A DNA stretch of 26,482 nucleotides from Chromera velia (GCA_018398765.1 JAHBMJ010005935.1:1-26482); one strand, 5' to 3'. Shown: positions 1 to 10,561, counted from the first letter of the stretch. Program-made: numbers and translations. Notes: a model not told the origin generated them from the letters alone.

Positions 1-34
<34 letters not shown>

Positions 35-60
35 CCACACACACACACACACACACACAC

Positions 61-100
<40 letters not shown>

Positions 101-120
101 AGAGAAAGAGAAAGAGAAAG
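1..120. repeat. Compound microsatellite (CA)n-(GA)n-(AAAGAG)n
   Basis: Three low-complexity blocks follow one another: CA dinucleotides to about base 60 with one short interruption, GA dinucleotides to about 92, then an AAAGAG hexamer-like array to about 120. It is purely simple sequence. Bases 121-598 that follow show no open frame with coding character and no recognisable repeat. Confidence 0.95.
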
Positions 121-598
121 ACTGATAGAGAGTCGACCCAGGACTCCATGAGAGTGCCCGTTTCCCGTCATTAGGAGCAGTCTCTTACGGCATTCTGCGT
201 GAAACCAAAAGCGTGTCCATCTGATAAGGGACAGCTCAGAGTGTATTTCAAAATGGTGGATCCAGAGGATGAATATGCCGCACAAAAAAGAAGCTTCTTT
301 GCGAGGGTGGCACGCACTCAGATAGCAACTTAGTAGCGAAAAAGTACCTGTCTGGGTCTCTAGATGGTGGTGATGTCTTCATACGGCCACGAATGTTGAC
401 CTTGGTCTTTGCAGGATCCCGTCTTGAAGAGGAATATCCTTCTATCTGGAGAAGCTCATCAATTTTCGGCGTCGCCTTCGGCCATTGATTTTCATGTGTC
501 GCATTTGCATTTTATATAAAGGCGCAAAAACGTGGAAAGCAGTGGTATCCTCCCCTCTTGCATTGCTCGTGGACACTTCTTCTCCTCTCAAATACTGA

Positions 599-1072
599 TC
601 AACTGGTTTGCAGTCTCTCTCGTCCCTGCCTGGGTCTCTGTGCAGCTGCCGTTCTCCGTCGGCATGCGATCTTGCACTCACTGATGGAGATGCAGAAGAA
701 CAGAAGCGGGACCCAGAACACAAGGAGCACGCAGACGATCAGAGGGGACAGTAGAACCACGAGACCAAAAAGAAGGAGGTATAGGAAGGACCCCAAGATT
801 ACGACTAGGATTACAAGGAACAGGAGAACCCATCCGCAGAGGACATTTCCACAGAGTGTCCAGGTTCTCACGTGGTCCCTCCAAGAGAGTCTCCGCAGAT
901 GCAGAGGAGGCAGAGGTTCCGCACGACAGATAGGACATTTGTCGTACGGTCCTTCAGCCAGCCCTGGGCAGCAAGTTCGGCAGACCGAATGTCGACAGTC
1001 ATAGTTCTGGACAAAACATGGAGCGGGAAGCTCTCCCCAGCATACAGGACATTCCCTAAACTGCCAAAGCAT
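599..1072 (-). CDS. RING-finger protein with C-terminal membrane segments (probable E3 ubiquitin ligase)
   Basis: This is an uninterrupted 157-aa frame. Near the N-terminus it has a complete C3HC4 RING: C8-x2-C11, C26-x-H28-x2-C31-x2-C34, C46-x2-C49, the last pair in the classic CPIC form. Residues about 74-127 are almost entirely hydrophobic (Leu/Val/Ile/Phe), enough for two membrane passes, and a short basic tail follows. RING proteins of this form usually act as E3 ligases that recruit an E2, here on a membrane facing the cytosol. The ATG at 1072 is the first in frame, and a TGA lies seven codons upstream of it. At 157 aa it is short but self-contained. Substrate and organelle cannot be read from the sequence. 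Extra spliced exons at either end cannot be excluded. Confidence 0.7.
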   Translation of the reverse strand: MLWQFRECPVCWGELPAPCFVQNYDCRHSVCRTCCPGLAEGPYDKCPICRAEPLPPLHLRRLSWRDHVRTWTLCGNVLCGWVLLFLVILVVILGSFLYLLLFGLVVLLSPLIVCVLLVFWVPLLFFCISISECKIACRRRTAAAQRPRQGRERLQTS

Positions 1073-1244
1073 CGCTTCGTATATATGTACACGTCAGGAC
1101 ATGACGCAACGCTCTTCAAAAGTCGCGCGTTTCTGATTCGATCCCCGCGTGTCTTGGAACCCTCAATAGCCTTGCGAGTTATTGGGGCCGCTTGAAGCTG
1201 TGCGGTCAGTTTTTGTCACATTTATTGCGTTCTCACAGAGAGAA

Positions 1245-1288
1245 GAGAAGCGAACTTGATTGAGGAGAGAAGCGAACTTGATTGAGGA
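1245..1288. repeat. 22-bp direct repeat, two copies
   Basis: The 20-mer GAGAAGCGAACTTGATTGAG starts at 1245 and again at 1267, giving two tandem 22-bp units just upstream of the minus-strand RING gene. No function is suggested beyond local slippage or duplication. Confidence 0.85.
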
Positions 1289-1550
1289 AAGGGCGGGCGT
1301 GTCGATCAATGAATCAGGCAGGCTTGTTTGTCACATGGTCCGACAAGGATTCCCTCAGCGACAGTATCAGCTGAGTTAATTGCTCGTGCCCACAGCGTAA
1401 CCGTGTTCTGCGCATCTTTCTTTCGCAGGTATAGCCATAGTTAGCCTGAGATAGGACATGTCTGCAGTGCTATATAGCTGCATATTTAGCAAGCTAGGTG
1501 TTGCGTGCATGCTTGGATTCTTCAATTGGGTGAGCAACAAACTTTTGTTT

Positions 1551-1690
1551 GAGTTTGTTGCAAACTGTTGCTTCATTGAATGATTGTTGCTTCATATCGA
1601 TGCACACTGTTGCATGCAGCAACATGCACTGTTGCAGGAACATGCACTGTTGCTTAAGCAACACCTGTTGTTCAAGCATTGAGTGTTGCA
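1551..1690. repeat. Cluster of TGTTGC / GCAACA words in both orientations
   Basis: About eight copies of TGTTGC or its complement GCAACA occur in roughly 140 bp, several inside longer partial repeats such as ACATGCACTGTTGC and as inverted pairs (for example TGTTGCTTAAGCAACA, a perfect 16-bp palindrome near 1650). The open frames across it are repeat artefacts rather than genes. It lies in the space between the divergent RING and F-box/kelch genes. Confidence 0.7.
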
Positions 1691-2123
1691 GTTTAATTCA
1701 CGAAGGTTAGGAATGTTCAATTCAGAAAATATATGCGATCATCCATGCATGCACCCAGTCAGACTATATACAGCCAGCAAGCGTTCTTTCTGTGCATCCA
1801 GGTGAGCAGATGCAAAGAGAATAAGGCTGTTGTGACGTGGGCTCTGGTGAAGACAGCGAGACTGTCCATCATTAGGAACAAGACATACGAAATATATATA
1901 TATCCCAAGGAACGCATGGAGTTGATTACAGATACAAACAGAATTACGGCGAGGAAAACATAAGTTGGTACCCTCATCGCATCCACAGTCCACAGGACGT
2001 GCAATAGCGTACTTAGAAGAAAATACAACTGGTGCTCGGAAGAAAACACGTGCATATTTACGTAGGTTGCCGACAAAGCATGTCTCTCCACTCCATTTCA
2101 GAAATCCCTTCTGTTCGCGAATT

Positions 2124-3311
2124 ATGACAGAGGCCAGAACAACACCTGACAATACCAGACGCCCCGGTGTGTGGCTCTTCGTTCTTCTCAGAGTTCCCCT
2201 CTCTGACCGCCCAGTGGTCTCTCTGGTCTGCAGAAACTGGAAAGACATCGTGGACAGTGAGCGCTTCTCAGAACTCCGAAGACAATTCGGGTGCGCAGAG
2301 ACGACCCTCGTCGCTCTGACGTGGACACCTCCACAGCAGGCGGAGGAGGGGGGGCGCCTTTCGGTGTTTGTAAAAGAGGGGGGACATTCCTGGTCTTCCC
2401 TCGCTGTCCCTGGGGAGGCTCAGGCGACTGAGGTTGCAGAGCATTTGGGTCTTTTGTATCTTGAAGAAGAATTCAAAATTCTGCTGTGTGGGGCCGGGCA
2501 CTGTTGGGAAAAGAGTCTTCGAGGGGGGGAGTGGAAGCAGTGGGCGCCAGAGAGAAGTCTCCCTCCGAGTAGACAGGCGGCAAGGGGGCACACGGGTTTT
2601 GCTTCCGGTCGTATCGGGTCTGTCTATCTTGTGATGACTGAGGAGCGGACGTTTGCATTGGACAGAGAAGAGTGGAAGGACGGAGTGGGTTGGGCACAGA
2701 CGGTGCCCACTGCTCCTGAGCCACTCCGTAATGCATCTGCTGTATCGGTTGATGACTGTCTGTATCTATTTGGAGGTGCAGATTTTGATGACGAACTTTC
2801 AGGATCTGTGCAGACGCTCTGCAAAGATGAGGGAGAGTGGTCATGGTCTCGGCTTGGGGGTCAGTTTGGCAAGTACGCTGTGTTCAATGCAGACAACGGT
2901 GTTATGGGAGGTGCGGCAGTTGCAGTGGGGTCGGGCAAAGCAAATGTGAGGATTTATTTGATGGGGGGTCTAGAGGGCGTGCATTTGGCGAATTTTTACG
3001 GAGAAACTGGGGCGGTTTGGGTGTTAGATCATTCCAAACACATTTGGACCAGAGGCCCCGAACTTCCGTTCTGTGGGCCCAGCCGTGGTTTCGCTTTCCG
3101 GGACCGAGCGCACGTCTGTTTCTCCGGGGGGGAGATGTCGCTCCCGACTGAGTTCTCTTTTCTGCGTCTGGGGGCGCAGGAGGGGACAGAGACTCGGAGT
3201 CAGACTGAGGAGAGGTGGGAGGAGAGCGATATTGAGGCACTAACAGTAGAGGCCCCATCTTACCTCGTCGACATTTTCTGTGCGGAAGAAGAGAGACGTC
3301 CATTAGCGTAG
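2124..3311 (+). CDS. F-box / kelch-repeat protein
   Basis: This 395-aa frame runs from ATG at 2124 to TAG at 3309-3311. The open frame reaches further upstream, but that part has no ATG, so 2124 is the first usable start in this exon. Residues about 16-55 resemble an F-box: hydrophobic helix, PLSDRPVVSLVCRNWKDIV, then the SERF..L turn. The usual leading LP motif is weak. Three kelch-like blades follow: one with YLFGGADF (about residue 214), one with IYLMGGLEG (about 277) and a following VWVLD..K..W, and one with VCFSGGE (about 331). F-box proteins usually bind SKP1 in SCF ubiquitin ligases, with the kelch part choosing the substrate. The C-terminus is acidic. An upstream exon completing the F-box is possible. 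Confidence 0.72.
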   Translation: MTEARTTPDNTRRPGVWLFVLLRVPLSDRPVVSLVCRNWKDIVDSERFSELRRQFGCAETTLVALTWTPPQQAEEGGRLSVFVKEGGHSWSSLAVPGEAQATEVAEHLGLLYLEEEFKILLCGAGHCWEKSLRGGEWKQWAPERSLPPSRQAARGHTGFASGRIGSVYLVMTEERTFALDREEWKDGVGWAQTVPTAPEPLRNASAVSVDDCLYLFGGADFDDELSGSVQTLCKDEGEWSWSRLGGQFGKYAVFNADNGVMGGAAVAVGSGKANVRIYLMGGLEGVHLANFYGETGAVWVLDHSKHIWTRGPELPFCGPSRGFAFRDRAHVCFSGGEMSLPTEFSFLRLGAQEGTETRSQTEERWEESDIEALTVEAPSYLVDIFCAEEERRPLA

Positions 3312-4339
3312 AACATCAAAGAAACAGAGTCAAACATGATTGCATGACAAAAAGTTGTTTGAATCCATACATGGACTCAGGTCTCTGTGGACCGCGCCTT
3401 TTCTCATGTTTCTGTCGCGTCCCTTTGTTCCCTCCTTCCGTCTTCTGTCTTTACCGCAGAAAGCCGTAACTTCTTCCCTTTGTCGATCCTTCCTCGTTGG
3501 TTTCACCATTTGTTTCCCCTGGGGGTTTTCTTGAAGCTGCTTTTTGGCTTCTTGCATTGCATTCAACGACCTGTGAGGCGGGAGAAATGCCTTCACTTTT
3601 GATCGCATGCACAAAGACTTTGTCTGTGCATTCATCTTACCTCTGAACTGACGTCACCACGCACATACATGGCTGCACAAAAACTGTCCTTGTCAGCCGA
3701 CTGTCTTGCCTCTCCATTCCGACGTGTCGCCTGCAAATTCTTTTTTCATCAAAGCTCTTTTCCAAGGATCAAGCCTTTTTTCCCGAAGTTTGTCATCCTT
3801 TGTTCGCCTTCAGATTCCTTCGTGACTCTGCAGTACTCCACGGCTGCACCATTGTCCGTCGCGAGGAAAACAAAAATGGAACTAAAAACAGGATAAAAAC
3901 AGGTCCGTCTACTTTCCTGCTCAAACTTCGCAAAACATCTCTAGTTCTGAGCTTCAAAAGGGATGACGGTCTACCTGCCACTGCTTTGTGCAGCTAAAAC
4001 AACGGAGACAGGAGATTCTCAATAATGAGTGCGTCGTTCACAAAGGAATAGAGCAAAACAATACAGCTCGAGTGCATGCACGACCGGGTCTCGCCAAAAC
4101 ATCCCGTTCTTTTTTCAATTCGGGTCTTTCAATCTGAGCAGGTCCTCTAATCAGAGACTTAAAGTGTCTTCTTCAAGATGTCGATCCAGTTCTTAACTCT
4201 CTGTTTGAGAGTTTTGCTAACTCAGAATTCCTACAGAGTCTCCCGGGCTTTGAATCATCACCTCTCTCCTTTCCTTCCATGGCCTTTCTTTGCTGCTTCT
4301 TTCCTTTTGCTGTCCCCGTCCCCCTTTCTATTCGTGCAG
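3312..4339. other. Intergenic/intronic stretch without a supported gene
   Basis: The region between the F-box/kelch stop and the first supported exon of the next gene is pyrimidine-rich in parts. Short open frames are present, for example around 3669-3896 and 3800-3997, but they lack coding-type codon bias and recognisable domains. The 5' exons of the spliced gene at 4340-5905 may lie here; I could not place them with confidence. Confidence 0.5.
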
Positions 4340-5451
4340 ACACGAAGACCGTTTGACTCAGACAGCACCGAGGACCAGGGTCGATGTGCAGAAAGAAGTG
4401 AGTAGTTCACCGAACCCCTTAATCATTATGCGGACTGACTTCTTGAATCTGTCGATCAGATGTTCTCTCGATCAGGGTGTTCGTTCAATGCTGCACTCAC
4501 TGGCTGGAAGCCGCCACAAAGCACAATGCATGCTGACGAACTCAACCGCATTCAGACGATCTCGCCCTGCTTCGGCTCATTCTCTCTTCCCTCCCTGCTG
4601 TCTCTCCTTCTCTTTTTCTCTACAGGTCTGGTTCCCAGGCACAGGAGGCACTTCTATACGCCCAGCAGGCAGCGAAAGGCGGCAAAGAGGTCGGTGCGTT
4701 GTTGATTGCATGAATCCTGCATGGACCTTGTGCAACTGTTAGGGTGAGGTAGTTAAATTGCCTAGAAAATCTGTACGTCAATCAGATGTCTTAGGTTCTC
4801 CCTCAACGCTGTGCATGAGGTGAGAACTGCAAAGGGAACACACCTGAAGAATCGCATACCAGTCAAGGCAAAAGAGAGGCTGCAATAAATAAGATGCAAA
4901 ACAAACGAAACCGGACAGTGCGCCAGATTTTGAAAACATAGAGCAGCTATTGCATGATTGAAGCATAGAGGTTGGTGACAAAAAGCACAGTAAGCAAACG
5001 AGAGCTTTTCGGGCTGATTGTGTCTTCCTCTGTCTATCGCTTCCTTTGCATTGTTGAAGACGCAAGAGCTGGGTGTAGAGGAGGGAAGGACTTGAGCCCG
5101 ATGGGTTGGAAAAGAAAGCAGAAGGTTCCAAGACCCTTTCTTGTGGGTTATTCCTCTTTCCTCTCTGCAGAGGCTTACGAGAACAATGCCAAGCAAAAGG
5201 ACGGCATGATCGATCGATCGATCGATCGATCAACCTGGCGGGGGCGAGTGAGGGATCGAGGGAGCAGGGCGATCAAGCGAGGGAGAGAGCGATGAAGGCC
5301 TTCCGGGGTGAGTCGCTCCCAAGCTCGGCACGTTCTCCGGAGGATGGTGACGGCGGGGGGCAGCATGAGTACCCGAATTCCTTCCTATTGAGGTGACGGC
5401 TTTCCCGAGGGGCCTGCTCACTTGCACTCACTTAAATTGTCTTCGTACTTT

Positions 5452-5484
<33 letters not shown>

Positions 5485-5905
5485 GCGCGCGCGCGTCGGA
5501 CGAGCAGCAGCGAGAGTGGGAGGGAACTCACGGAATCAGTGTGGAGAGCTCTGCGGTCAGCGCTCTGACGCGTCCGCATCTCTCGTGTGGGGGCACTTCG
5601 GCAACGCTCAGGGCGTTGTCACAGGTTGCATGCGCAGGTGGACACGACGGAGAGAGTCAAGAAGGCATCCGATTTCTTGGGTGCGAAGTACCTGCAGGGG
5701 CTCATGCAGTGGCTCGGTGTCAGTCACATGCATATGTGCATGCGTTGGTCCCTGTCTGCCCCTGCCCTTGTGTCTGGCCCTCGCCTGGTCTCCCGCAGTG
5801 TCTGCTCTGTTGCAGGAGCTATTTCCGAATCGCCTCATGTGTCAGAGCTCCGGATACAGACAGAGTGCGTCGTCCCTTTCGGCTTCGGCTGTATTCGGGA
5901 ATTAA
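4340..5905 (+). CDS. 3' exons of an unrecognised spliced gene (partial model)
   Basis: The best supported part is the 3' end. An exon around 5171-5392 ends with donor AG|GTGACG, exon 5625-5716 follows acceptor CACAG, and exon 5799-5905 follows acceptor CCCGCAG and ends in TAA. The phases agree at both joints (AG+G, then G+TG). The encoded segment includes ERVKKASDFLGAKYLQGLM and then SALLQELFPNRL, helical in character. Further upstream, blocks 4340-4397 (GTGAGT donor) and about 4639-4689 (AQEALLYAQQAAKGGKE) have strong G-first codon bias and could join in phase to a frame reading AYENNAKQKDGM from 5173. That frame and the downstream frame disagree across the (GATC)6 tract. An alternative continuous-phase reading through the same exons (acceptor at 4625) exists but gives an unusually basic peptide. 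I recognise no domain. The first exon is not identified. Confidence 0.45.
5208..5231. repeat. (GATC)6 tetranucleotide microsatellite inside a predicted exon
   Basis: There are six exact GATC units. The tract sits in an exon of the spliced gene at 4340-5905. Coding-like sequence before it is in one frame and coding-like sequence after it is in another, so unit number would decide the reading frame. Confidence 0.9.
5456..5498. repeat. (CA)n/(CG)n alternating purine-pyrimidine tract
   Basis: Alternating AC and GC dinucleotides run for about 40 bp inside the predicted intron 5393-5624. Such tracts are prone to Z-DNA and slippage. A second role is not evident. Confidence 0.85.
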
Positions 5906-6099
5906 GGGTTCGTCTTTCCTGGCCTTCATATATCGTGCGGGGGGTGGGCCATGTTGAGGGGGAACTTTGTGTTGTGAACCTGCTTCGGTGTTTTTCTTGG
6001 GCTTCTCTCGCTCCTCCAAGCCCTCTGTTCTTCGATCTATCCGACGCTTGTGCTGGAAGTGCTTCAGTCTTTCAGTCATGGGCTCCTCCTCCCTCTCCT

Positions 6100-6330
6100 T
6101 TCCCTTTTGGCACGCTCTGTCTCTCCCTCTGCGTTTCTCGTCTCTCTCTCTGCTTCTGTCTCTCCCTCTGCGTTTGTCGTCTCTTTCTCTCTCTGCTTCT
6201 GTCTCTGTCTCTGTCTCTGTCTCTGTCTCTGTCTCTGTCTCTCTCCCTCCCTCTCTCTCTCTCCCTCTCCCTCTCCCTCTCCCTCCCTCTCTCTCTCTCT
6301 CTCCCCCTTTCCTGCTCCCCCCCGCCCCCT
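6100..6330. repeat. Long CT-rich microsatellite, (TCTCTG)n and (TCTCCC)n
   Basis: About 230 bp of nearly pure pyrimidine on the plus strand, with TCTCTG hexamers around 6200-6243 and TCTCCC/CTCTCT arrays to about 6310. The long open frames on both strands here encode only Ser/Leu or Arg/Glu repeats and are products of the simple sequence. Confidence 0.9.
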
Positions 6331-8653
6331 CCTCTCTCTCTTTTCGAGTTTTCTCCTGTATGTATGTGGTCCCTCTGTATCCTCATCCCTATGTATGCCT
6401 CCCTGCTCCTCTCCACAGGGTGTCTGCATGCATGTGCTTTTTGGGATAGGCTCAACCACCGTGGAACGTTCTCCGCCGTCCTCGACTTCTTCCTCCGTTG
6501 TTCATGTCAAACGCCGTCCGGACTCTCCTCAAGGAAGCCCCGCTTGGAGGGGGTGCCTTCTCTCGTCTGTGTGTGGTTTCTCTTTTATAAGGGGAGGGGT
6601 GTCTGGGAGTCGACCTGCTTAGCTGGAAGTACGTTGGAGCGAGAAGCTTCCCACAGCAAGGATCGGTCGTAGTGCACTTCATAGTTGGACTGATGACAGT
6701 CTTTGGGCGACAAAGGGATTGAGGGAGAGGAGAGAGAAGTGGCATATGCTTCGACAAAATGCGGCGCACCACATCCTTGTCTGTCCGTCCATCCATCAAG
6801 AGGATCTTGCTTGGGACTTGACATGCAGTCAGCCGCTTTCGGGTCTCTTGAAGTGGCAGAGAGATTCGGAATCTCTGGACGTACCTGTACTCACGTCATC
6901 TGACCCCAGACATACACAAGCCGACATAAGCTCTCTTTGAGTTTGACACTTTTACAATTTAAGTGAGCAGTCACTGACAAGAATTTTTATGTATAAATTG
7001 AACGGCCATTCAGGCTAGCATTCAAACAGAGTTACATTGTCTATATATGAGCGCGTTGTAATGCATTTCATTATGAAAGGATTTTGTGCAACTTGAACTA
7101 AAATGTTGTTATGGGGTGCCCAAGTAACAGCCTGAGTACTTGAATATATTTCTATAATTATTTTTATTCAAGTTGTATATATATTTCATCATCATCATTC
7201 ACCATCGCTATCGGCCCATAAATGAGCGTTTAACGTTCGGCTGGTTCGATGCGCAGCTGGACATACTGCTAAGACAGTCCTCTCCCATGAAGGAAGATAA
7301 CATAGGCAAGAACGGCTTTCCCGTGACGGCCACTCACTGAATTCCCATGGCAAGGTAGAGTGGTCTTATATCCTCACACAGAACCCGTGGCCTTGTCCTC
7401 TTTCTACCGAAATCTAGCTTAATCAGAAGAAAAAAGAGCCAGAGAACCTTTATTCTGATAGGCTAGGTTAGGTTGCGCCCTTTCACCTTCATATCTCACC
7501 CCAAAGCTCCTTCTATAGCCTGCCTGTTTTGAGGCAGACGGTGGTAGAATGACGGAGACGGCTGAAGAGATGGGTAAAAACGGTAGCCTGGCTTAGCTTT
7601 GTCCCCATTCTACGAACCACTTCCCAAAAAGGGAGAAAACCTCATCCGTCTGACCCCGTTGCCAGTGTTTCACACTCAGCATACGTGCGTGCCAACTGCT
7701 TGTGCTGTCTAACTGTAGGTTGGTGAGGAACCCTTAAGAACTGGCATCTGTTCCCCGGGCAGGTTTGCAGAACTACCCAAAACTACTTCCTGTCTCCTTC
7801 TCCATCTTTCTCCATCTTCCTTCTCAAATGTAAACGCTCTCTTCCTTCTGGCCAAAAGGTTTCAGAACGGCATCGTATAGAAGTGAGACTTGCTTTCCCA
7901 TTGAATGACGGATACCAATTATCGAGCTAAAATGTATGGTTGTTCCATGAGTAAGGAGGCAAACTGTCTCTCGTAGTTGCTCTCAGGCCGTCTCCTCAGG
8001 GATCGACAAGAGTCGATGCAAAGCTGAGATTTTATTGTATATAAATCATTTAGATAAATAACATAATTATAATAGAATAAACCCTGGACAATTCATCGTC
8101 TCCAACCTTCTAACCAACTTGTGGTTGGCTTTTATAATTAAAATTAACATTAGGCTACTCGTAATAATAAGGGTTGGTCGTCTATAGCTTGTCATATAAA
8201 TTTACTATAAAATTTAAACTACTAGTCATGTAGTAGCAGTTAGTAGTAGTAATGATATAGTAATGAGACTAGTACCATATAGATAAAGATAACTACAACA
8301 ATATTAATATTGTTTGCAGGACTATGTGTTGCCGTACATGCCTATAGTATATCATGTATTGCTTAGTGTGTTGCTTCAATGTCATTCTAAATTGATAGCG
8401 TTTAGAAATTAAAAAACCTAGTAAAAAACTAGATTAAAATATGCTAAACATTTCTAATAAAATCATTGCTAGTGTGAACTAAGCAAGTAGTATTACTTTA
8501 TTAATATAGTTGATTAGTTATACTTGGGCTGATAAGTTGGTCAGTCAGTTAGTTAACGTGCCAAAGGCCGTAAGTTGAACCTTTACTGGCCTTTGTTGGC
8601 CTTTGATCTATTATTTACCAATTTGCGTTGTTGGTGAATTCAACGCATCTGAT
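6331..8653. other. Gene-free interval, AT-rich from about 6940
   Basis: No frame with coding character was found. Bases 6331-6940 are mixed sequence next to the CT repeat. From about 6940 to 8600 the DNA is AT-rich with many stops in all frames, a short ATC run at 7186-7198, a more GC-balanced block around 7200-8000 that may be an old mobile-element copy, and TAGTAG-like repeats around 8220-8280. It ends just beyond the stop of the minus-strand gene at 8654. Confidence 0.6.
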
Positions 8654-10561
8654 CTAGACGTCCTTCAGGCGCTTTGCATCCCGAATGAGTTCTGTTGTGT
8701 ATTTGGACTGTTGTACCAGTCTCTCAGGCACTGCACGAACGTCTGCACCCTTGTCGAGAAGGACACGCACCAAAGCTTCGTTGTCTCTCCACACAGCCAG
8801 CCAGAGCGCGGTGAGGCCCTTGGTCCCCGGCCAGCCGCTGAAGAGCGAGTGCGGTTGTTGAAGAAATTCAATGTATTGACCCGGAGTGTGTCTGTCGTTC
8901 ACAAATGCTATAGACATATAGCGATCTCTGTAAACGCCCCATTCTGGGAACTTGGTGATGAACTCCCCTTCATATACCGCGTTTACTTTAGCACCAGCAT
9001 CCAACAATACACGCACACACCGCTCTTGTTGATTGTACACGGCTCGCATTAATAAGGTGTCCCCCCCCCTCGTCTGCTCATTGACAACATCTTTCAATTG
9101 CTTTCCGTTCTGAAACCCCACACGTTCTCGCAACTCCCTCAGCAGACTCTCCTCGCCCCCCCCCTCTATCAGTCCAATCATGTCCATCCTGTCCTTCAGG
9201 GCGTATTTATATACACGAGGGGAACTGTCAGAGTCAGACATCAGAGCTCGACACAGAGCCCCACACTCAGGGAGACCAAAAGCCTCCACTGCTTCTCTTG
9301 CCGTTGAAACCCACTGTTTCGGTGTGGATGCAAAATACGTCCTCTCTGTGCAATGTTTTGTTTGGGACACCCCGACGCGGTTCTTCCAAAGCACAAGAGA
9401 GCCCTCATCTGTCTGCACAACCAGAGCTGACTCGGCTGTGCTTACTGGGGGGGGAGAAAGAGACTTTCCCTCAGCTGGTTCCTGAGACGGCAGATCCAAA
9501 GGGACCAGACGGTACTGAGGACGTAATCCGTCTGAGGTTCTACCTCCCCACTGGCCTTCTAAGGCAGACAGGAACGTCTCGGGGGCTTTCTCACCCCATT
9601 TAATCTCTCCCCCCTCCCACCCTCTCAGCATTCCCTCTTTCATGTCAAACGCCTGCCACACCCCCGTCGCTGTGCGCAGAAAAACAGGAGACACAACTGT
9701 CTTCTGTCCCCCGCACGTGGGCAACACAACCGTCAAGGGTCCCCTCTCGCTCTTTCCCCCCCCCCCTTTCTTCTCTCTATTTTGCTGTAAGAGAAGGGAC
9801 GGACCCCCCTCCCCCCCTGCCGATGCCAAAGAGGGAGCTGAAATCACAGAGAAACTCCAGCCTGCCACCGGACCAAACCCAAAACTCCAGCAACGACCAC
9901 AGAGGGCATGAAACCTCCCTGTATATGAACTGTCGGATTTTTCCTCGGTGACCTTCCCATCTGTCTCTCCCTCTTTTATCTTTTCCATTTCATTCGAAGC
10001 TCCTCTGAGTTCCTCTGAACCAGAAACACGTCCACATGCTGAACAGGGCGGACCTGTAGAGACACCAACTTCTTTTTGAATCTTGTGTTGCCCTTCTTCC
10101 CCTCTCTTCTTCCTTTCCGTCTCTGCGCTTTTCTCTCGTGACTCTGAACCACCACATTCCCACCAATTCAGAGCCTTTTCTGACTTCAGAGCCAATTTCT
10201 TCTTTGCTTCTGCCTCTCTTTTTCTCTGTGCAGCTTCCTGCCTTAACTTCTCCTTCTGGTTCTCCGCTCTCCTCCTTACAACATCCTCGTCACTCGAATA
10301 CTCATCCGACTCTAAACGGCTCTCTGCGGATGGGGCTGCCTTCAACACCAACTGCAGCATCACATCCCGGCCCAGCCCCGCTTCACTCAGCAACGTGCGG
10401 TCCTTCAGCTGTCTCTCCCCACAGATGAGGCGCTGCTCTCTCCATGGAATGCCCTCCTTGGCCTCTATGGCCCTCTTTACGTCTCTGACTCTCGATCCCA
10501 AAACTCTATCAATGTCCAGCGTGATCGTCTTGCCCGTCAGACATTTGACGAACAACTGCAT
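8654..10561 (-). CDS. Ubiquitin-like domain plus ankyrin-repeat protein
   Basis: A single intronless 635-aa frame from ATG (10561) to TAG (8654). Residues 1-74 are a clear ubiquitin fold: MQLFVKCLTGKTITL at the start, EGIP at 36-39, QRLI..ERQLKD at 43-54 and LQLVLK at 69-74. It keeps the Leu8/Ile44/Val70 patch but ends LKAA instead of the diglycine, so it is a built-in domain and not a conjugatable ubiquitin. Residues about 80-165 are charged, with coiled-coil character at 95-130. The middle is low in recognisable domains but has a CSAC pair near 173. Two ankyrin repeats close the protein, about 499-531 and 582-612, separated by roughly 50 residues. Proteins with an N-terminal ubiquitin-like domain often dock to proteasomes or ubiquitin receptors; the target here is unknown. 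Confidence 0.85.
   Translation of the reverse strand: MQLFVKCLTGKTITLDIDRVLGSRVRDVKRAIEAKEGIPWREQRLICGERQLKDRTLLSEAGLGRDVMLQLVLKAAPSAESRLESDEYSSDEDVVRRRAENQKEKLRQEAAQRKREAEAKKKLALKSEKALNWWECGGSESREKSAETERKKRGEEGQHKIQKEVGVSTGPPCSACGRVSGSEELRGASNEMEKIKEGETDGKVTEEKSDSSYTGRFHALCGRCWSFGFGPVAGWSFSVISAPSLASAGGEGGPSLLLQQNREKKGGGGKSERGPLTVVLPTCGGQKTVVSPVFLRTATGVWQAFDMKEGMLRGWEGGEIKWGEKAPETFLSALEGQWGGRTSDGLRPQYRLVPLDLPSQEPAEGKSLSPPPVSTAESALVVQTDEGSLVLWKNRVGVSQTKHCTERTYFASTPKQWVSTAREAVEAFGLPECGALCRALMSDSDSSPRVYKYALKDRMDMIGLIEGGGEESLLRELRERVGFQNGKQLKDVVNEQTRGGDTLLMRAVYNQQERCVRVLLDAGAKVNAVYEGEFITKFPEWGVYRDRYMSIAFVNDRHTPGQYIEFLQQPHSLFSGWPGTKGLTALWLAVWRDNEALVRVLLDKGADVRAVPERLVQQSKYTTELIRDAKRLKDV

Noticed and set aside
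1965-2123. N-terminal extension of the F-box/kelch frame
   Set aside because: It opens at TTG, has no ATG, and the composition does not look coding.
6072-6459. 127-aa frames of Arg/Glu repeats on the minus strand
   Set aside because: They are the complement of the CT microsatellite; no flanking coding sequence or domain.
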